A DNA stretch of 64,000 nt from Neorhodopirellula lusitana (GCF_900182915.1 NZ_FXUG01000001.1:372001-436000), one strand, 5' to 3'. Shown: positions 18,824 through 28,223, numbered from the stretch's first letter. Numbers and translations are program-made. The notes: generated by a model not told the origin, from the letters alone.

Positions 18824-19270
18824 TCAGTCCATCCGGACGCCGATCGTCAACAACAGGTTGGCGTATCTTTGTTGGTCGCCGGTTTGGATGGTCAGGACAT
18901 GATCCGGTGTGATGACGTTGTCATAGAAATCCCACTTTTCAAGCGGCTTGAGTGGTAGGTCGAGCCCAGCGGCTTTGATCGACTTGCGGTAATCTTCCCA
19001 AACCGGTGGATCGCCATCCAGGGCGTAAGGCCCGTCGGGTTCGGTTTGCATGGTCGCGGCACCTTCGATCGGCACCGCGGACAGAATCGCTTGCAGTGCT
19101 TGATCAACCGTGATCAAACCTGGCGACAGGTTCATGCTGATCAGCTTCGCGTTGGGGCCACGTTTATTCAGCGAGGGATAGTTTCCATCGGCGATCAGGA
19201 TCGTGCTGTGGTGACCCGCAGCGGCAAGGACGGCAGTGATCTCGGGGTGGATTAACTGACTTTTAAGCAT
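18824..19270 (-). CDS. RbsD/FucU-family sugar mutarotase
   Basis: 148 residues, matching the family length. The N-terminus MLKSQLIHPEITAVLAAAGHHSTILIADGNYP carries the family's catalytic His (AGHHS) and Asp (ADGNYP), and the C-terminal region has the usual RYANLLLTIGV ending. RbsD and FucU speed up interconversion of sugar anomers (ribose pyranase/furanose, fucose anomers), feeding kinases or dehydrogenases. It starts 7 nt after the stop of the aroDE fusion, so the two are likely co-transcribed although their functions look unrelated. An aldo/keto reductase related to L-galactose/L-fucose dehydrogenases lies 34 kb away. Which sugar it uses cannot be told. Confidence 0.88.
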   Translation of the reverse strand: MLKSQLIHPEITAVLAAAGHHSTILIADGNYPSLNKRGPNAKLISMNLSPGLITVDQALQAILSAVPIEGAATMQTEPDGPYALDGDPPVWEDYRKSIKAAGLDLPLKPLEKWDFYDNVITPDHVLTIQTGDQQRYANLLLTIGVRMD

Positions 19271-19277
19271 GGTGTTT

Positions 19278-20771
19278 TTAGTTCAACTGGACGGGGTTGG
19301 TGGCTTGTTTGATTTTCTGACGCATCAAGTCGGTTGGCGCGTCGCTGCCCGTGAATAGTCGGTACTGGTAGGCGGCTTGCCGGACGAACATGTCGACACC
19401 GGTGATGACCTTGGCGGACCGGCGTAACGCCTGTTTGATCAAGAGCGTGTTTTCGGGATTGTAGACCGTATCGAAAACAACCATGAACTGATTGATCGAG
19501 GCCTCGTCAAACGGTGAGTTGTCGACGTTGGGGTGCATGCCAACGGGTGTGCCGTTGATCAAAAGATCGGGGGCAATCGTGTGTCGTTCTTTCCAGTGGA
19601 TGGAGTGGCAGCCGATTTCGGAAGCCAGTAGTCGGCTGCGTTCTTCGGTGCGTGACGCAATTGTGACATCACACTGTCGTTGTCGCAGGCCCCACGCGAT
19701 CGCCCGAGATACGCCGCCGGCACCCAGGATCAAGGCGTTTTTGCCTTGCAGTGAGTTTTCAGTACCACGCTGGATACCAAGTGTTTCTTCGATGCAGTCC
19801 ATCGCGGCTCGGTAGTCGGTGTTGTAACCCAGACGCTCGTTGTTGGAGTCGAAGATCATGGTGTTGATGGCACCGATGCCGGTGGCGCTGGCCTCAGCCT
19901 GGGTGCAGTAGTTCATCGACGCTTCTTTATGAGGGATCGTGATACTGATCCCTTGGATGCCGATGTCGTGGCAAGTGTTCATGAACGTGTGCAGGTCATC
20001 CTTGGGCACACGAAAGGGCAAGTAGCGAGCGTTGATTGCTGAATCGATGAAGGCTGCGTTGTGAATCAGTGGGCTGTGGCTGTGGGCGACTGGATCGGCG
20101 ATGACACCGAAAAGAGCGGTGTCTTTGTTGATCGAGTCATAGTGATAGAGGCTGTTCATCTCCTTCCAGTTCAGCTGGCCTGGAGCCAGTTTTTTGTCGG
20201 TGCTGAACGTGGCGTAGGTGAACGGCGAACCGACACGGTTGGCCAGGATGCGAGTCATCATGCCGGTTTCGCCCATGCAGATCCCGATCGTTGGGATCTC
20301 TGCTTTGGCGGTTAACTGAATCATCCGAATGTTGTCGGAGAACGTGTTCGCCATCGTTGCAATTTTGACGATGTCGGCGTCCTCCGCTGCCATCGCGGCA
20401 TGCAGTTCGTCGAGCTCATCCGGCGTGCCGCTGAAATCGTGATAGCTGATGATCCGTTTGGTTTTTCCGTACCGAGGGATTTCCGAAGCGATATCGGCTT
20501 CGATGTCGATGTATTCAACGCCGGCCGCAATCGCGCTACGCAGCAGGGTCATTCGTTCGGCTTCCGATTTTTCCCAGCGTCCGCCGTCTTCTTTCCGCCG
20601 AACGGCGACGACGACGGGACCGGGGCGGTCGTCCAGGAGCCGCTTGAGGTTGACCGCCCGGGTGATGAAGTCGAGGCGTAGCTCAACCAATTCCGCGCCT
20701 TGTTCCACCAGGTACTGGTGCTCAGCGATCATTCTTTTGTGGCGGGCACGCCCCAGGCTGACGCAAATCAT
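19278..20771 (-). CDS. aroDE: Bifunctional 3-dehydroquinate dehydratase (type I) / shikimate dehydrogenase
   Basis: 497 residues from the ATG at 20771. Residues 1-~220 are a class I AroD: the Schiff-base lysine is in DIVKIATMA, the catalytic His in ISYHDFSG, and the barrel opens with MICVSLG. Residues ~230-497 are AroE: FGVIADPVAHSHSPLIHNAAF, catalytic Lys in TIPHKEASM, Asp in YNTDYRAAMDC, and the NADP-binding GAGGVSRAIAWGL. Together they carry out steps three and four of the shikimate pathway, dehydroquinate to dehydroshikimate to shikimate. The same fusion is known from plants and some bacteria including planctomycetes and chlamydiae. It leads a two-gene unit with the RbsD/FucU gene and diverges from the PQQ-like gene. 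Confidence 0.95.
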   Translation of the reverse strand: MICVSLGRARHKRMIAEHQYLVEQGAELVELRLDFITRAVNLKRLLDDRPGPVVVAVRRKEDGGRWEKSEAERMTLLRSAIAAGVEYIDIEADIASEIPRYGKTKRIISYHDFSGTPDELDELHAAMAAEDADIVKIATMANTFSDNIRMIQLTAKAEIPTIGICMGETGMMTRILANRVGSPFTYATFSTDKKLAPGQLNWKEMNSLYHYDSINKDTALFGVIADPVAHSHSPLIHNAAFIDSAINARYLPFRVPKDDLHTFMNTCHDIGIQGISITIPHKEASMNYCTQAEASATGIGAINTMIFDSNNERLGYNTDYRAAMDCIEETLGIQRGTENSLQGKNALILGAGGVSRAIAWGLRQRQCDVTIASRTEERSRLLASEIGCHSIHWKERHTIAPDLLINGTPVGMHPNVDNSPFDEASINQFMVVFDTVYNPENTLLIKQALRRSAKVITGVDMFVRQAAYQYRLFTGSDAPTDLMRQKIKQATNPVQLN

Positions 20772-20840
20772 GGAAAATAGCTCAAAATCGGATCTGAAAA
20801 GGTCCCTGAACTGCAATCGCGGGTGCCAGGGTTATTAATC

Positions 20841-20859
20841 GCCAACCCGCTAGGTTGGC
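20841..20859. promoter_or_regulatory. Inverted repeat between divergent genes, possible operator
   Basis: GCCAACC and GGTTGGC form a perfect 7-bp inverted pair with a 5-bp centre. The site lies between aroDE (leftward) and the PQQ-like gene (rightward) and 12 bp upstream of a TATAAT hexamer. It could be a regulator site or a leader hairpin. Confidence 0.4.
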
Positions 20860-20871
20860 TCTGCAAGTGGG

Positions 20872-20877
20872 TATAAT
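20872..20877 (+). promoter_or_regulatory. Candidate -10 promoter element
   Basis: TATAAT, identical to the sigma-70 consensus, lies ~125 bp upstream of the chosen start of the PQQ-like gene. No good -35 is seen at 17 bp, so it is a weak to moderate prediction. Confidence 0.4.
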
Positions 20878-21001
20878 ACTTGCGTGCCACTCGACCGGAC
20901 ACCGTATAAGCCAGACTGATTCTGGAACGGATGGGTTCGGTTGGCTTTCCACTTGCCTTTTCGGCAGTTCCCGGAATCTACTTTTGCTGATTTTGCCACA
21001 G

Positions 21002-22402
21002 ATGACACGATCGTTTTGGAGTCGGTTTGCGACAACGTTTGCCTGCTGTGTTTTGCTGGATTGTGGTGTCTTCGCCGCTTCGCCGGTGGAAGAGTCGATG
21101 TCCGATGACGCGGTAACGGCTGCGGTGGTCGAATCTGTGGAACTGGTTCCGCTGGACAGCATCGATCCGCCCGGGACAGCGAATTGGGTCAGTCCACGGG
21201 GTGACGCCGGGGCTACCGGAGCGACGTCAGTGGTCCTGCCGGACGATTTGGTCGTGCTCTGGGAGACCAAGTTGCCCGAAGCGATTGAATCGACGCCCGT
21301 CAGTGACGGGCAGCGCGTCTTCGTGAGCGACGTGATGGGAGGTGTCCAGGCGTTGAGTTTGGCGGATGGCTCGTTGGTTTGGCGCAAGGAATTCGATACC
21401 GGATTCGTTGCCTCGCCTGCTCTGTATTTGCCCGCAAGCGAGGTGGGAGATGTTGGCGACGGCATTGCTAGTGAAGTGGATGGAGGTAATTCCAGCAGCG
21501 AATCCAATTCCGACGTTTCAGCGAAAGCGAGTAGCTCGGCGGACCGTTCCATGTTGGTTGTCGGAGACGTCGAGGGGAACGTTTATGCGTTGGACCCCGC
21601 AACAGGCGACAGCTATTGGCAACAAACCACGGACGGCGAGATCAATGCTTCCGCCACGTTTTTTGCTGTGGTGCCGACGTCAGGTTCAGGCGATATGAGC
21701 CCCCCGGGGAAGTCGCGTCCCAGCGTCAGGGTGTTGCAGACCAGCCAGGACGGATGCCTTTATTGTTTTGACGCGGGAACAGGAAGTTTGGTTTGGAAGT
21801 ACGAGACCGGTGACCAGATCCGCTGTGCGCCGTCGATCGGCAACGGGACGACCTTGTTGGGCGGCTGCGACGGTGGTCTTCACGTCGTGGATCTTGCGAC
21901 AGGCAAGGCGATTCGAGAACCGATTCCGCTGGAAGGGCCCACCGGCAGCACGCCCGCGATTGCGGACGGTGAGGTCTATCTTCCGATCATGGACGGGGTC
22001 TTTTACTCGTTTGGCCTGGCGAAAGGCGAAGTGCGTTGGCAATACGAGGACCCCGATCGGGCTCAAGAATATCGTGGCAGTGCCGCAATCGCAGAAACAC
22101 GAGTGGTCGTTGCTAGCCGCAATAAACAAGTCGATGCAATTGATCGGGCGACCGGTAAACCGATTTGGCGGGTGACCCTGCGACGCCGCGCTGACGCCTC
22201 CCCCTTGATCGCCGGCAATGATGTCTGGATCGCATCGACCGATGGAAGGTTGTTAAGATTGTCTCTGGAAGACGGCACCGAGCGTTGGTCATTTGAAATT
22301 AGAGGCGGATTTTTTGCCTCGCCAGCCATTGTGGATGGACGCCTGGTGATTGCCGATGATGAGGGTGTGGTGAGGTGCTTCGGCCAGGCGGAAGACGAAT
22401 AA
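21002..22402 (+). CDS. Exported PQQ-like beta-propeller repeat protein
   Basis: 466 residues from the ATG at 21002, which opens a signal peptide (MTRSFWSR, hydrophobic TTFACCVLLDCGVFAASP). The frame is open to 20855, but that start would precede the TATAAT-like box. The mature part repeats the PQQ/propeller pattern of Ala/Gly-x-Asp-G-x-x-x-W (for example LADGSLVWRKEF, GTGSLVWKYETG, AKGEVRWQYEDP, ATGKPIWRV, EDGTERWSFEIRGG), about seven or eight blades. Such proteins can be quinoprotein enzymes or binding scaffolds like BamB. No catalytic Asp/Ca site was identified, so a binding role is as likely. A terminator follows at 22483-22510. Confidence 0.85.
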   Translation: MTRSFWSRFATTFACCVLLDCGVFAASPVEESMSDDAVTAAVVESVELVPLDSIDPPGTANWVSPRGDAGATGATSVVLPDDLVVLWETKLPEAIESTPVSDGQRVFVSDVMGGVQALSLADGSLVWRKEFDTGFVASPALYLPASEVGDVGDGIASEVDGGNSSSESNSDVSAKASSSADRSMLVVGDVEGNVYALDPATGDSYWQQTTDGEINASATFFAVVPTSGSGDMSPPGKSRPSVRVLQTSQDGCLYCFDAGTGSLVWKYETGDQIRCAPSIGNGTTLLGGCDGGLHVVDLATGKAIREPIPLEGPTGSTPAIADGEVYLPIMDGVFYSFGLAKGEVRWQYEDPDRAQEYRGSAAIAETRVVVASRNKQVDAIDRATGKPIWRVTLRRRADASPLIAGNDVWIASTDGRLLRLSLEDGTERWSFEIRGGFFASPAIVDGRLVIADDEGVVRCFGQAEDE

Positions 22403-22482
22403 GCCAGGCAATTGGCAAGTAAGCGACATGAAAGATGAAGCGAGCCACACGAAAGAGAATTAACTGAAGAACGAAAAACGGG

Positions 22483-22510
22483 ACGCGGGCCAATCCCCCG
22501 CGTGTTTTTT
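22483..22510 (+). terminator. Rho-independent terminator after the PQQ-like gene
   Basis: Perfect 7-bp stem ACGCGGG/CCCGCGT with a 7-nt loop, followed by G and six T residues, about 80 bp after the stop at 22402 and before the radical SAM gene. Confidence 0.8.
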
Positions 22511-22589
22511 GGCTCGGGTACGAAACCCGTGTACACGATGCGGGCTGATGGCCTGTGTCACTTCGAAATGACACTACAGCGAACGAATA

Positions 22590-23918
22590 ATGACGAACAC
22601 ATCGAGCGACGAGAAAACCGAAGTAGGCAGTGTCTTTATCTCGAACTATCCGCCGTACAGTCAATGGAAAGACGATGCGTTGTCGGATGTTCGGGAGCGG
22701 CTGAATCAACCGCCGCAAACCGACAGTCCGCTGGGGCTCTACTTGCATATCCCGTTTTGCCGTAAACGCTGCAAGTTTTGCTATTTCAAGGTGTTCACGG
22801 ACGTGAAAGCGCCTGAGGTGCAGCGTTATGTTGACGCTCTGTGCAACGAAATTTCCATGGTCAGCAAGCTGCCTGTAATGGGAGACCGACCGTTCCGCTT
22901 TGTTTACTTCGGTGGCGGGACGCCCAGTTTCTTGTCGCCGAAACAGCTAACCAAGCTCGCCGACCGACTGCACGAGCACATTACTTGGGACGGTGCGGAA
23001 GAGGTCACGTTTGAATGTGAGCCTGGCACCTTGAGTGAAACCAAGGTCAAGACGCTTCGCGAGACCCTCGGCGTCACTCGTATCAGCCTTGGGATCGAGA
23101 ACTTCTCGGATCAATTGCTTGAAGACAACGGACGCGCCCACCTGTCCAAGCAAGTTTTCAATGCTTGGGAATGGATCGAGGCCGCTGACTTCAATAACGT
23201 GAACATCGACTTGATCGCCGGCATGGTCGGCGAGACGTGGGACAATTGGAAAGACAATATCCGTCGCACGATCGACATGTCACCGGAAAGCGTGACGATC
23301 TATCAAATGGAGCTGCCGTTCAACACGATCTACAGCAAAGACATTTTGGGCAAGAAGATTGAAAGCCCGGTCGCATCGTGGCAGCTCAAGCGAGACTGGG
23401 TGGATTACGCGTTCGATGAGTTGATCGCCGCAGGTTACAAGGTCAGCAGTGGGTACACGCTGGTCAAGGATTTGGGCGAAGACAGTGGGATGGTGAGTTT
23501 TTCGTATCGCGACAACCTGTGGAAAGGTGCGGACTTAATTGCAACCGGGATCGCGAGTTTCGGTCACGCCGGCGGCGTCCATTACCAGAACTTGCCGCAC
23601 ATGCCCGCCTATCTGGAGACGATCGAAAAGGGCGAGTTGCCGTTGGGGCGTGGCTTTGTTCCAACACAGCACCAGTCGCTGGTTCGCGAGATGATCTTGT
23701 TGCTTAAACGTGGATACTTGGAGCGAGACTACTTCACCAAGAAGTTCGGCGCTGACATCGTTCAGCAGTGGCAAGAGGTTTGGGATGGCTACGTGGAGCA
23801 AGGGCTTGTCGAGATCAGCGATTCCAAGATAACGCTGACCCGAGAAGGGTTGTTGCGAGTCGACTCGATGTTGTCGGCTTTCTTTGAGCCTGAGCATCAA
23901 AACGTTCGCTACACATGA
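22590..23918 (+). CDS. Coproporphyrinogen III oxidase-like radical SAM protein (HemN/HemW family)
   Basis: 442 residues with the radical SAM cluster motif IPFCRKRCKFCYF (CxxxCxxC, Cys of the 4Fe-4S cluster), followed by YFGGGTPSFLS, the acidic FECEPGTL, and the RISLGIENFSDQLL region typical of HemN/HemW. HemN converts coproporphyrinogen III to protoporphyrinogen IX anaerobically; HemW relatives are haem chaperones. A third Cys is followed by Tyr-Phe rather than the CxxC-C pattern of true HemN, so a HemW-like or other family role is equally possible. It overlaps folP by 4 nt (ATGA), so the two are translationally coupled. hemC lies 35 kb away in the same window. Confidence 0.88.
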   Translation: MTNTSSDEKTEVGSVFISNYPPYSQWKDDALSDVRERLNQPPQTDSPLGLYLHIPFCRKRCKFCYFKVFTDVKAPEVQRYVDALCNEISMVSKLPVMGDRPFRFVYFGGGTPSFLSPKQLTKLADRLHEHITWDGAEEVTFECEPGTLSETKVKTLRETLGVTRISLGIENFSDQLLEDNGRAHLSKQVFNAWEWIEAADFNNVNIDLIAGMVGETWDNWKDNIRRTIDMSPESVTIYQMELPFNTIYSKDILGKKIESPVASWQLKRDWVDYAFDELIAAGYKVSSGYTLVKDLGEDSGMVSFSYRDNLWKGADLIATGIASFGHAGGVHYQNLPHMPAYLETIEKGELPLGRGFVPTQHQSLVREMILLLKRGYLERDYFTKKFGADIVQQWQEVWDGYVEQGLVEISDSKITLTREGLLRVDSMLSAFFEPEHQNVRYT

Positions 23919-24880
23919 GCCCAGATCCGCATGGGAACGCTGGTCGGCACGTGAGTTTAGGGCCGCTAGAGAGTTCAGTGTGGCAGACTTCTCAGCGGTC
24001 GCTGACCTACACTGGACGCCCGCTGGTGATGGGTATCCTGAACGTGACACCGGATAGTTTTTCCGACGGCGGGCGATTTTCTGACCCGGCATCGTTTGAT
24101 GGTGCGGGAGTCGTTTCTGGCTCGAAGGCGGTTGAGCTAGCGGTCGATGCGGCGTTGCAAATGCAAGCCGACGGAGCCGACATCATCGATATTGGCGGCG
24201 AGAGTACTCGACCGTACAGCGACCCGGTTGATGCGGAACAGGAAATCCAGCGGGTCGTGCCAGTGATCGAAGGCTTGTCCGGTCGGCTCTCGATTCCGAT
24301 TAGCATCGACACCAGCAAGGCGATGGTTGCTAAGGCAGCATTGGATGCGGGCGCTGAAATTATCAACGACGTGACAGGGTTGGAAGGCGATCCCGCAATG
24401 ATGGCGCTGGCGTGTCAGTCCCAAGCCGGTGTGTGCGTGATGCACATGCAGGGGACGCCGCAAACCATGCAAGATGCCCCTTCATATGCCGATGTGGTCG
24501 AAGAGATTCGACAGTATTTGATCCAGCGAAGAGACGCGTGTTTGGCCGCCGGGATCGAATTGCAGCGCATCTGCTTGGATCCAGGAATCGGGTTTGGCAA
24601 AACCCATCAACATAACTTTCAGTTGATGCGAGGCGTGGAGCGTTTCCTCGACTTGGGGTGTGTGTGCCTGATCGGGCATTCGCGTAAGGGATTTATTAAG
24701 AAGCGGCTCGCTGGCGCAACTGAAAAGTCTGGGATCGCCTACGATCCGCTTGCTGGCACGCTGGGAGTCTCCCTAGCCGCCGCGGTTGCGGGAGCACATG
24801 TCTTGCGCGTTCACGATGTGCGTGAGACGGTGCAGGCAATCGATTTGTTTCAAGCCTGCCGCGAACCCTCGAAATCTTAA
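23915..24880 (+). CDS. folP: Dihydropteroate synthase
   Basis: 321 residues; the start ATG overlaps the stop of the upstream gene (ATGA). DHPS joins p-aminobenzoate to 6-hydroxymethyl-dihydropterin pyrophosphate in folate synthesis and is the sulfonamide target. Signatures are present: GILNVTPDSFSDGG, IDIGGESTRPYSDPV, SIDTSKAMVAKAALDAGAEI, INDVTG, LDPGIGFGKTHQHN, GHSRKGFI and RVHDVRETVQA. An N-terminal extension of ~30 residues precedes the barrel. It is convergent with yaaA across 58 bp. Confidence 0.96.
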   Translation: MSPDPHGNAGRHVSLGPLESSVWQTSQRSLTYTGRPLVMGILNVTPDSFSDGGRFSDPASFDGAGVVSGSKAVELAVDAALQMQADGADIIDIGGESTRPYSDPVDAEQEIQRVVPVIEGLSGRLSIPISIDTSKAMVAKAALDAGAEIINDVTGLEGDPAMMALACQSQAGVCVMHMQGTPQTMQDAPSYADVVEEIRQYLIQRRDACLAAGIELQRICLDPGIGFGKTHQHNFQLMRGVERFLDLGCVCLIGHSRKGFIKKRLAGATEKSGIAYDPLAGTLGVSLAAAVAGAHVLRVHDVRETVQAIDLFQACREPSKS

Positions 24881-24938
24881 TCACAGGCGTAGCCCGGGAA
24901 CTAGTGAAGAGTGGGGCTCACGCTAGCCACGCACAAAT

Positions 24939-25724
24939 CTAGCCGCGTAAGAATACAGGGACCTTGTCGGTTGAAGAATCGGCATCGTAGCGGTAGTCGT
25001 CCTCGGCGAATTGGGTCAGTTTGTCGAGCGTGCGGACGCGGTTGCGAATGACCCAGGCTGCCATTGTGCCTCGTGCCTTTTTGGCAAAGAAGCTGATGAT
25101 CTTGTACTTGCCGTTCTTGTTTTCCTTGAATGCGGGCGCCACCACCGGGGCGGGAAGTTGGGCTCGCTTCACACTGCGGAAATACTCGTGGGACGCTAGA
25201 TTCAGCAGGAAGCGAGATTGGTTGATTTCCATTTGCTTGGCCAATTCTTGCGTGATCGCATTGCCCCAGAACGCGTACAGGTCTTTGCCGTGCGCGTTGG
25301 CCAGCGACGTGCCCATTTCCAAACGGTAGGGCAGGATGCGGTCGAGCGGACGCAGTACACCGTAGAGCCCAGACAAAATCCGAATCTGATTCTGGGCGAC
25401 TTCTAGTTGCTTCGGCGTGAAGGAATCGGCATTCAGGCCTTGGTAGACATCGCCTTGAAATGCGAACAGGGCTTCCTTGGATCCATTGCTCGGATGGGGG
25501 GATTCCCAATCTTGGAAGCGAGCGTGGTTGAGCTCGGCCAACGCCTCGCTAATTCCCATCATGCGGCGTAGATCATCGGGGGTCTGCGTTTTCAGCAGTT
25601 GGGCCAGTTCAACGCTGTGTTTAATCAGGGCGGGCTTTTGGTCCGATTTGGAAAGTGCTGGCATCTTCACAGCGACAGCTGACTCGAAGTCCATTGTTTT
25701 GGCGGGCGAAAGTACGATCAACAT
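24939..25724 (-). CDS. yaaA: YaaA-family peroxide-stress protein
   Basis: 261 residues, the normal length for the YaaA/DUF328 family. The N-terminus LIVLSPAKTMDFES and the later blocks FAFQGDVYQGL, ILSGLYGVLRPLDRILPYRLEMGT, LASHEYFRSV and VPVFLRG-like end are characteristic. In E. coli YaaA lowers free intracellular iron during hydrogen peroxide stress and binds DNA. It is monocistronic and convergent with folP. Confidence 0.93.
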   Translation of the reverse strand: MLIVLSPAKTMDFESAVAVKMPALSKSDQKPALIKHSVELAQLLKTQTPDDLRRMMGISEALAELNHARFQDWESPHPSNGSKEALFAFQGDVYQGLNADSFTPKQLEVAQNQIRILSGLYGVLRPLDRILPYRLEMGTSLANAHGKDLYAFWGNAITQELAKQMEINQSRFLLNLASHEYFRSVKRAQLPAPVVAPAFKENKNGKYKIISFFAKKARGTMAAWVIRNRVRTLDKLTQFAEDDYRYDADSSTDKVPVFLRG

Positions 25725-25886
25725 GCTGTGATGACTGCTTGGGAAGCGATTGTGGGGCCCTGTTTGAGGGCTCGTGAAACTGCGAGCTTACAAAACGTCA
25801 CTTGTGCTTGCGATGGCCAATTCGCTAGCTCCTAACCGTTGAGATTAAAGTCGACCTGAAAACCTCCTTTTTTTGCATTCCAAGCC

Positions 25887-27614
25887 ATGCCTTTTTCACG
25901 TTTCCAGATGGTTCAAGCTGCCTTCGCATGCAGTCTTTGGGTGTTTGTGGCTGGCTGTTCGTCGCTGTTCAACCGCGGTGAGGGGTCGGGCAAGGATGAG
26001 GCGTTCCCAAGCCTGTTGGCTCCTCCTAAGCCGCCCGAATTGGTGCGAGAGGCGGCTGTGCCGCAAGGGTTGAACGAGATCCGGGTTGATGGCGTCGCTG
26101 TCGTCAATCAGCTTGCTGGAACGGGCGGACCGGCCTTGCCGTCGCTGTTCCGTGATCGCTTGCTAGAGGAAATGAAGCGAAATGAAATCGCCAAACCAAA
26201 TGACTATTTGGAACGAGACGATACCGCTTTGGTGCAGGTTCGCGGGCTGATTCCGCCCGGGGCCCGTCGTGGCGATCCAATTGACTTGCAGATCTTGACG
26301 CCTCCCAAAACAGAAGCGTCCGACCTGCATGGTGGCTGGCTTTTGGATACCCGTTTGCGTCATCAGCAGATGCTGCAAAACACCGTGCGAAGCAGTAGCG
26401 TGATGGCTGTTGGGACCGGGGCCGTGCTGACACGGGCTGATTTCGATGGCACTGATGACGCTACTTTGCAGGTTTCCGGCCGGATTTTGTCCGGTGGGCT
26501 GGTCCATACCGATCGGAAGCTCGGATTGGTCCTGCGTCCTGAATTTCAGCACGTCAAAATCTCCACTGCGATTGCCGAAGCGATCAATCGACGGTTCTAC
26601 TTCTTCGACGGAAGCACCCGGCGAGGCATCGCCAAGGCGGTCGAGGATGACTATATCGAGCTAGACGTGCATCCCCGCTATCGAACTCATGAGGATCGCT
26701 TGATGGCGGTCGTGCGAGCGATTGCGGTCGCACCTGAATCTTCAGGCACGCAGGCCAAGTTGGTCCAGCTCGCCGAGCGTTTGCGGAACCCGCCCACAGC
26801 GGCGGATGCGGCAATTCAATTGGAAGCCATGGGCGAAGCAGCGATTCCGACCTTGATCGAAGGGACGCAAACCTCCAATCCAGAGCTGCGGTTTTATGCC
26901 GCCGAAGCTCTCGCTTATCTAGACCGGAAAGAGGCCATCGAGCCCCTGATTGCTGGGGTTCGATCGCATCCAGCGTTCCGTGCTCCTTCGCTGGCCGCCT
27001 TGCAGGGTTTGCAAGATCCCTCGGTTGTCGACTCCGTTTTGACATTGTTGGATGAAGCGAGTTTAGAGACACGTTACGGGGCGCTAGTCACGCTTCGCGA
27101 TCGCAAAGACGGCAAGACGACGCTGAATACTCAGAATCTAAATGGCAAATATCGCCTGTATCAAGTGCCCTCGCTGGGCACGCCAGCGGTGATTGTGTCG
27201 CTGAATCGGAAGTCCGAGATTGTGTTGATGGGCACGTTGTCGCCGCTGTCGATCGACTCGTTCTTCATCGGCCCCAGTGGTCTGGTGGTCCGGCGGATGG
27301 ATGCCGGTTCATCAGTTTCGCAGGGTGCTGGAAACGCCAGCCCGCAGTTTCGTATCAGCCGGTTTCGTCCGGGCCAGGCCGATGCGTTTGCCGAAGTGGA
27401 GGCAACGCTGGCGGGGCTGTTGCGAGGGATTACCGAGGTCGGTGGCGGCTACGGTGACGCAGTCGCGACCCTTCGAATGGCGAAAGAACAAGGCGTGCTG
27501 AATGACCGGTTGGCGTTCGATCCGCTGCCTACTTTCCAACGTGTTTACTACCGCGAATCTGCTGGTGAGTCATTTGATGACGAAGCCGCCGATGACGATG
27601 AAGCCGAACTGTAG
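25887..27614 (+). CDS. Lipoprotein with FlgI-like region and HEAT-like repeats
   Basis: 575 residues from the ATG at 25887. The N-terminus has a lipobox, SLWVFVAGCSSLF, so it is probably a lipid-anchored envelope protein. Residues ~60-290 resemble the flagellar P-ring protein FlgI: LNEIRVDGVAVVNQLAGTG, LVQVRGLIPPGARRGDPIDL, LHGGWLLDTRL, QVSGRILSGGLV and TAIAEAINRRF. Residues ~300-400 carry HEAT-like repeats (GEAAIPTLIEGTQ, NPELRFYAAEALAYLD). The C-terminus is acidic. No other flagellar gene is in the window, so a non-flagellar structural role is an open possibility. It is a single gene before the large gap upstream of fusA. Confidence 0.8.
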   Translation: MPFSRFQMVQAAFACSLWVFVAGCSSLFNRGEGSGKDEAFPSLLAPPKPPELVREAAVPQGLNEIRVDGVAVVNQLAGTGGPALPSLFRDRLLEEMKRNEIAKPNDYLERDDTALVQVRGLIPPGARRGDPIDLQILTPPKTEASDLHGGWLLDTRLRHQQMLQNTVRSSSVMAVGTGAVLTRADFDGTDDATLQVSGRILSGGLVHTDRKLGLVLRPEFQHVKISTAIAEAINRRFYFFDGSTRRGIAKAVEDDYIELDVHPRYRTHEDRLMAVVRAIAVAPESSGTQAKLVQLAERLRNPPTAADAAIQLEAMGEAAIPTLIEGTQTSNPELRFYAAEALAYLDRKEAIEPLIAGVRSHPAFRAPSLAALQGLQDPSVVDSVLTLLDEASLETRYGALVTLRDRKDGKTTLNTQNLNGKYRLYQVPSLGTPAVIVSLNRKSEIVLMGTLSPLSIDSFFIGPSGLVVRRMDAGSSVSQGAGNASPQFRISRFRPGQADAFAEVEATLAGLLRGITEVGGGYGDAVATLRMAKEQGVLNDRLAFDPLPTFQRVYYRESAGESFDDEAADDDEAEL

Positions 27615-28108
27615 ACTGCCAAATTAGGCTTGAGGGTGCAGCGAGTCTGTCTGCGTATCGAAACGCACCCGAGGCCTCTTGAAGGGACTGCTGACGTACC
27701 CATGTTGGCGTGCGTCCCAAGCATGAAGCCAGTCGTTGAACAGTTCCAGATGACTCTCTCTCGAGTTCTGGGGGGTAGGGACGGATAAGAGCTTTACCTG
27801 TAGTGGAATTTGCCAGAATTCCCTCCGGCCGATCGAGCTCTCGGGATTTTTGCGACTCTCAATTCCCAGAGGCTACAACTGTCCTCACCCAGTCGCTATC
27901 GGGAATTGGCGTTCTGGAGCAGCTTTCGGCGTGCGTATGCCCGGGGATGGTAGTAGTACCGTTGCTTCGCCAAGGCGTTGCAGCGAAATGACTTCCCGAT
28001 TTTGTCGTAGCTGATGTCGCCAGACTTCGGGGCACCGTCGTTCTGCTTAGATTCTGGCTCGCCTGAATTTCGCCGAGTCCAATTACGGATTTCGATTGGG
28101 GCCGGTTC

Positions 28109-28183
28109 TCAAGTGCCCAGCTGCCAAGTGCCCAGGTGCCAAGTGCCCGACTGACAAGGTACCGACTGACAAGTTACCGGCTA
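28109..28183. repeat. 15-bp tandem repeat array
   Basis: Successive 15-bp units begin AAG: AAGTGCCCAGCTGCC, AAGTGCCCAGGTGCC, AAGTGCCCGACTGAC, AAGGTACCGACTGAC and AAGTTACCGGCTACC. The first two differ at one position. It lies upstream of the fusA terminator in non-coding DNA and matches the period of arrays at 18706, 5971 and 51176. Confidence 0.6.
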
Positions 28184-28223
28184 CCCGGTTCCTGGCAAGC
28201 AAAAGCCGACGTTCCCAGCAGGC

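Noticed and set aside
18688..18912. Short plus frame that would turn the 15-bp array into a pentapeptide-repeat protein
   Set aside because: Only 74 codons, weak start, and the second half overlaps the RbsD/FucU gene in an unrelated frame.
28109..28183. Array considered as CRISPR
   Set aside because: Units are 15 bp with no spacers and no cas genes.
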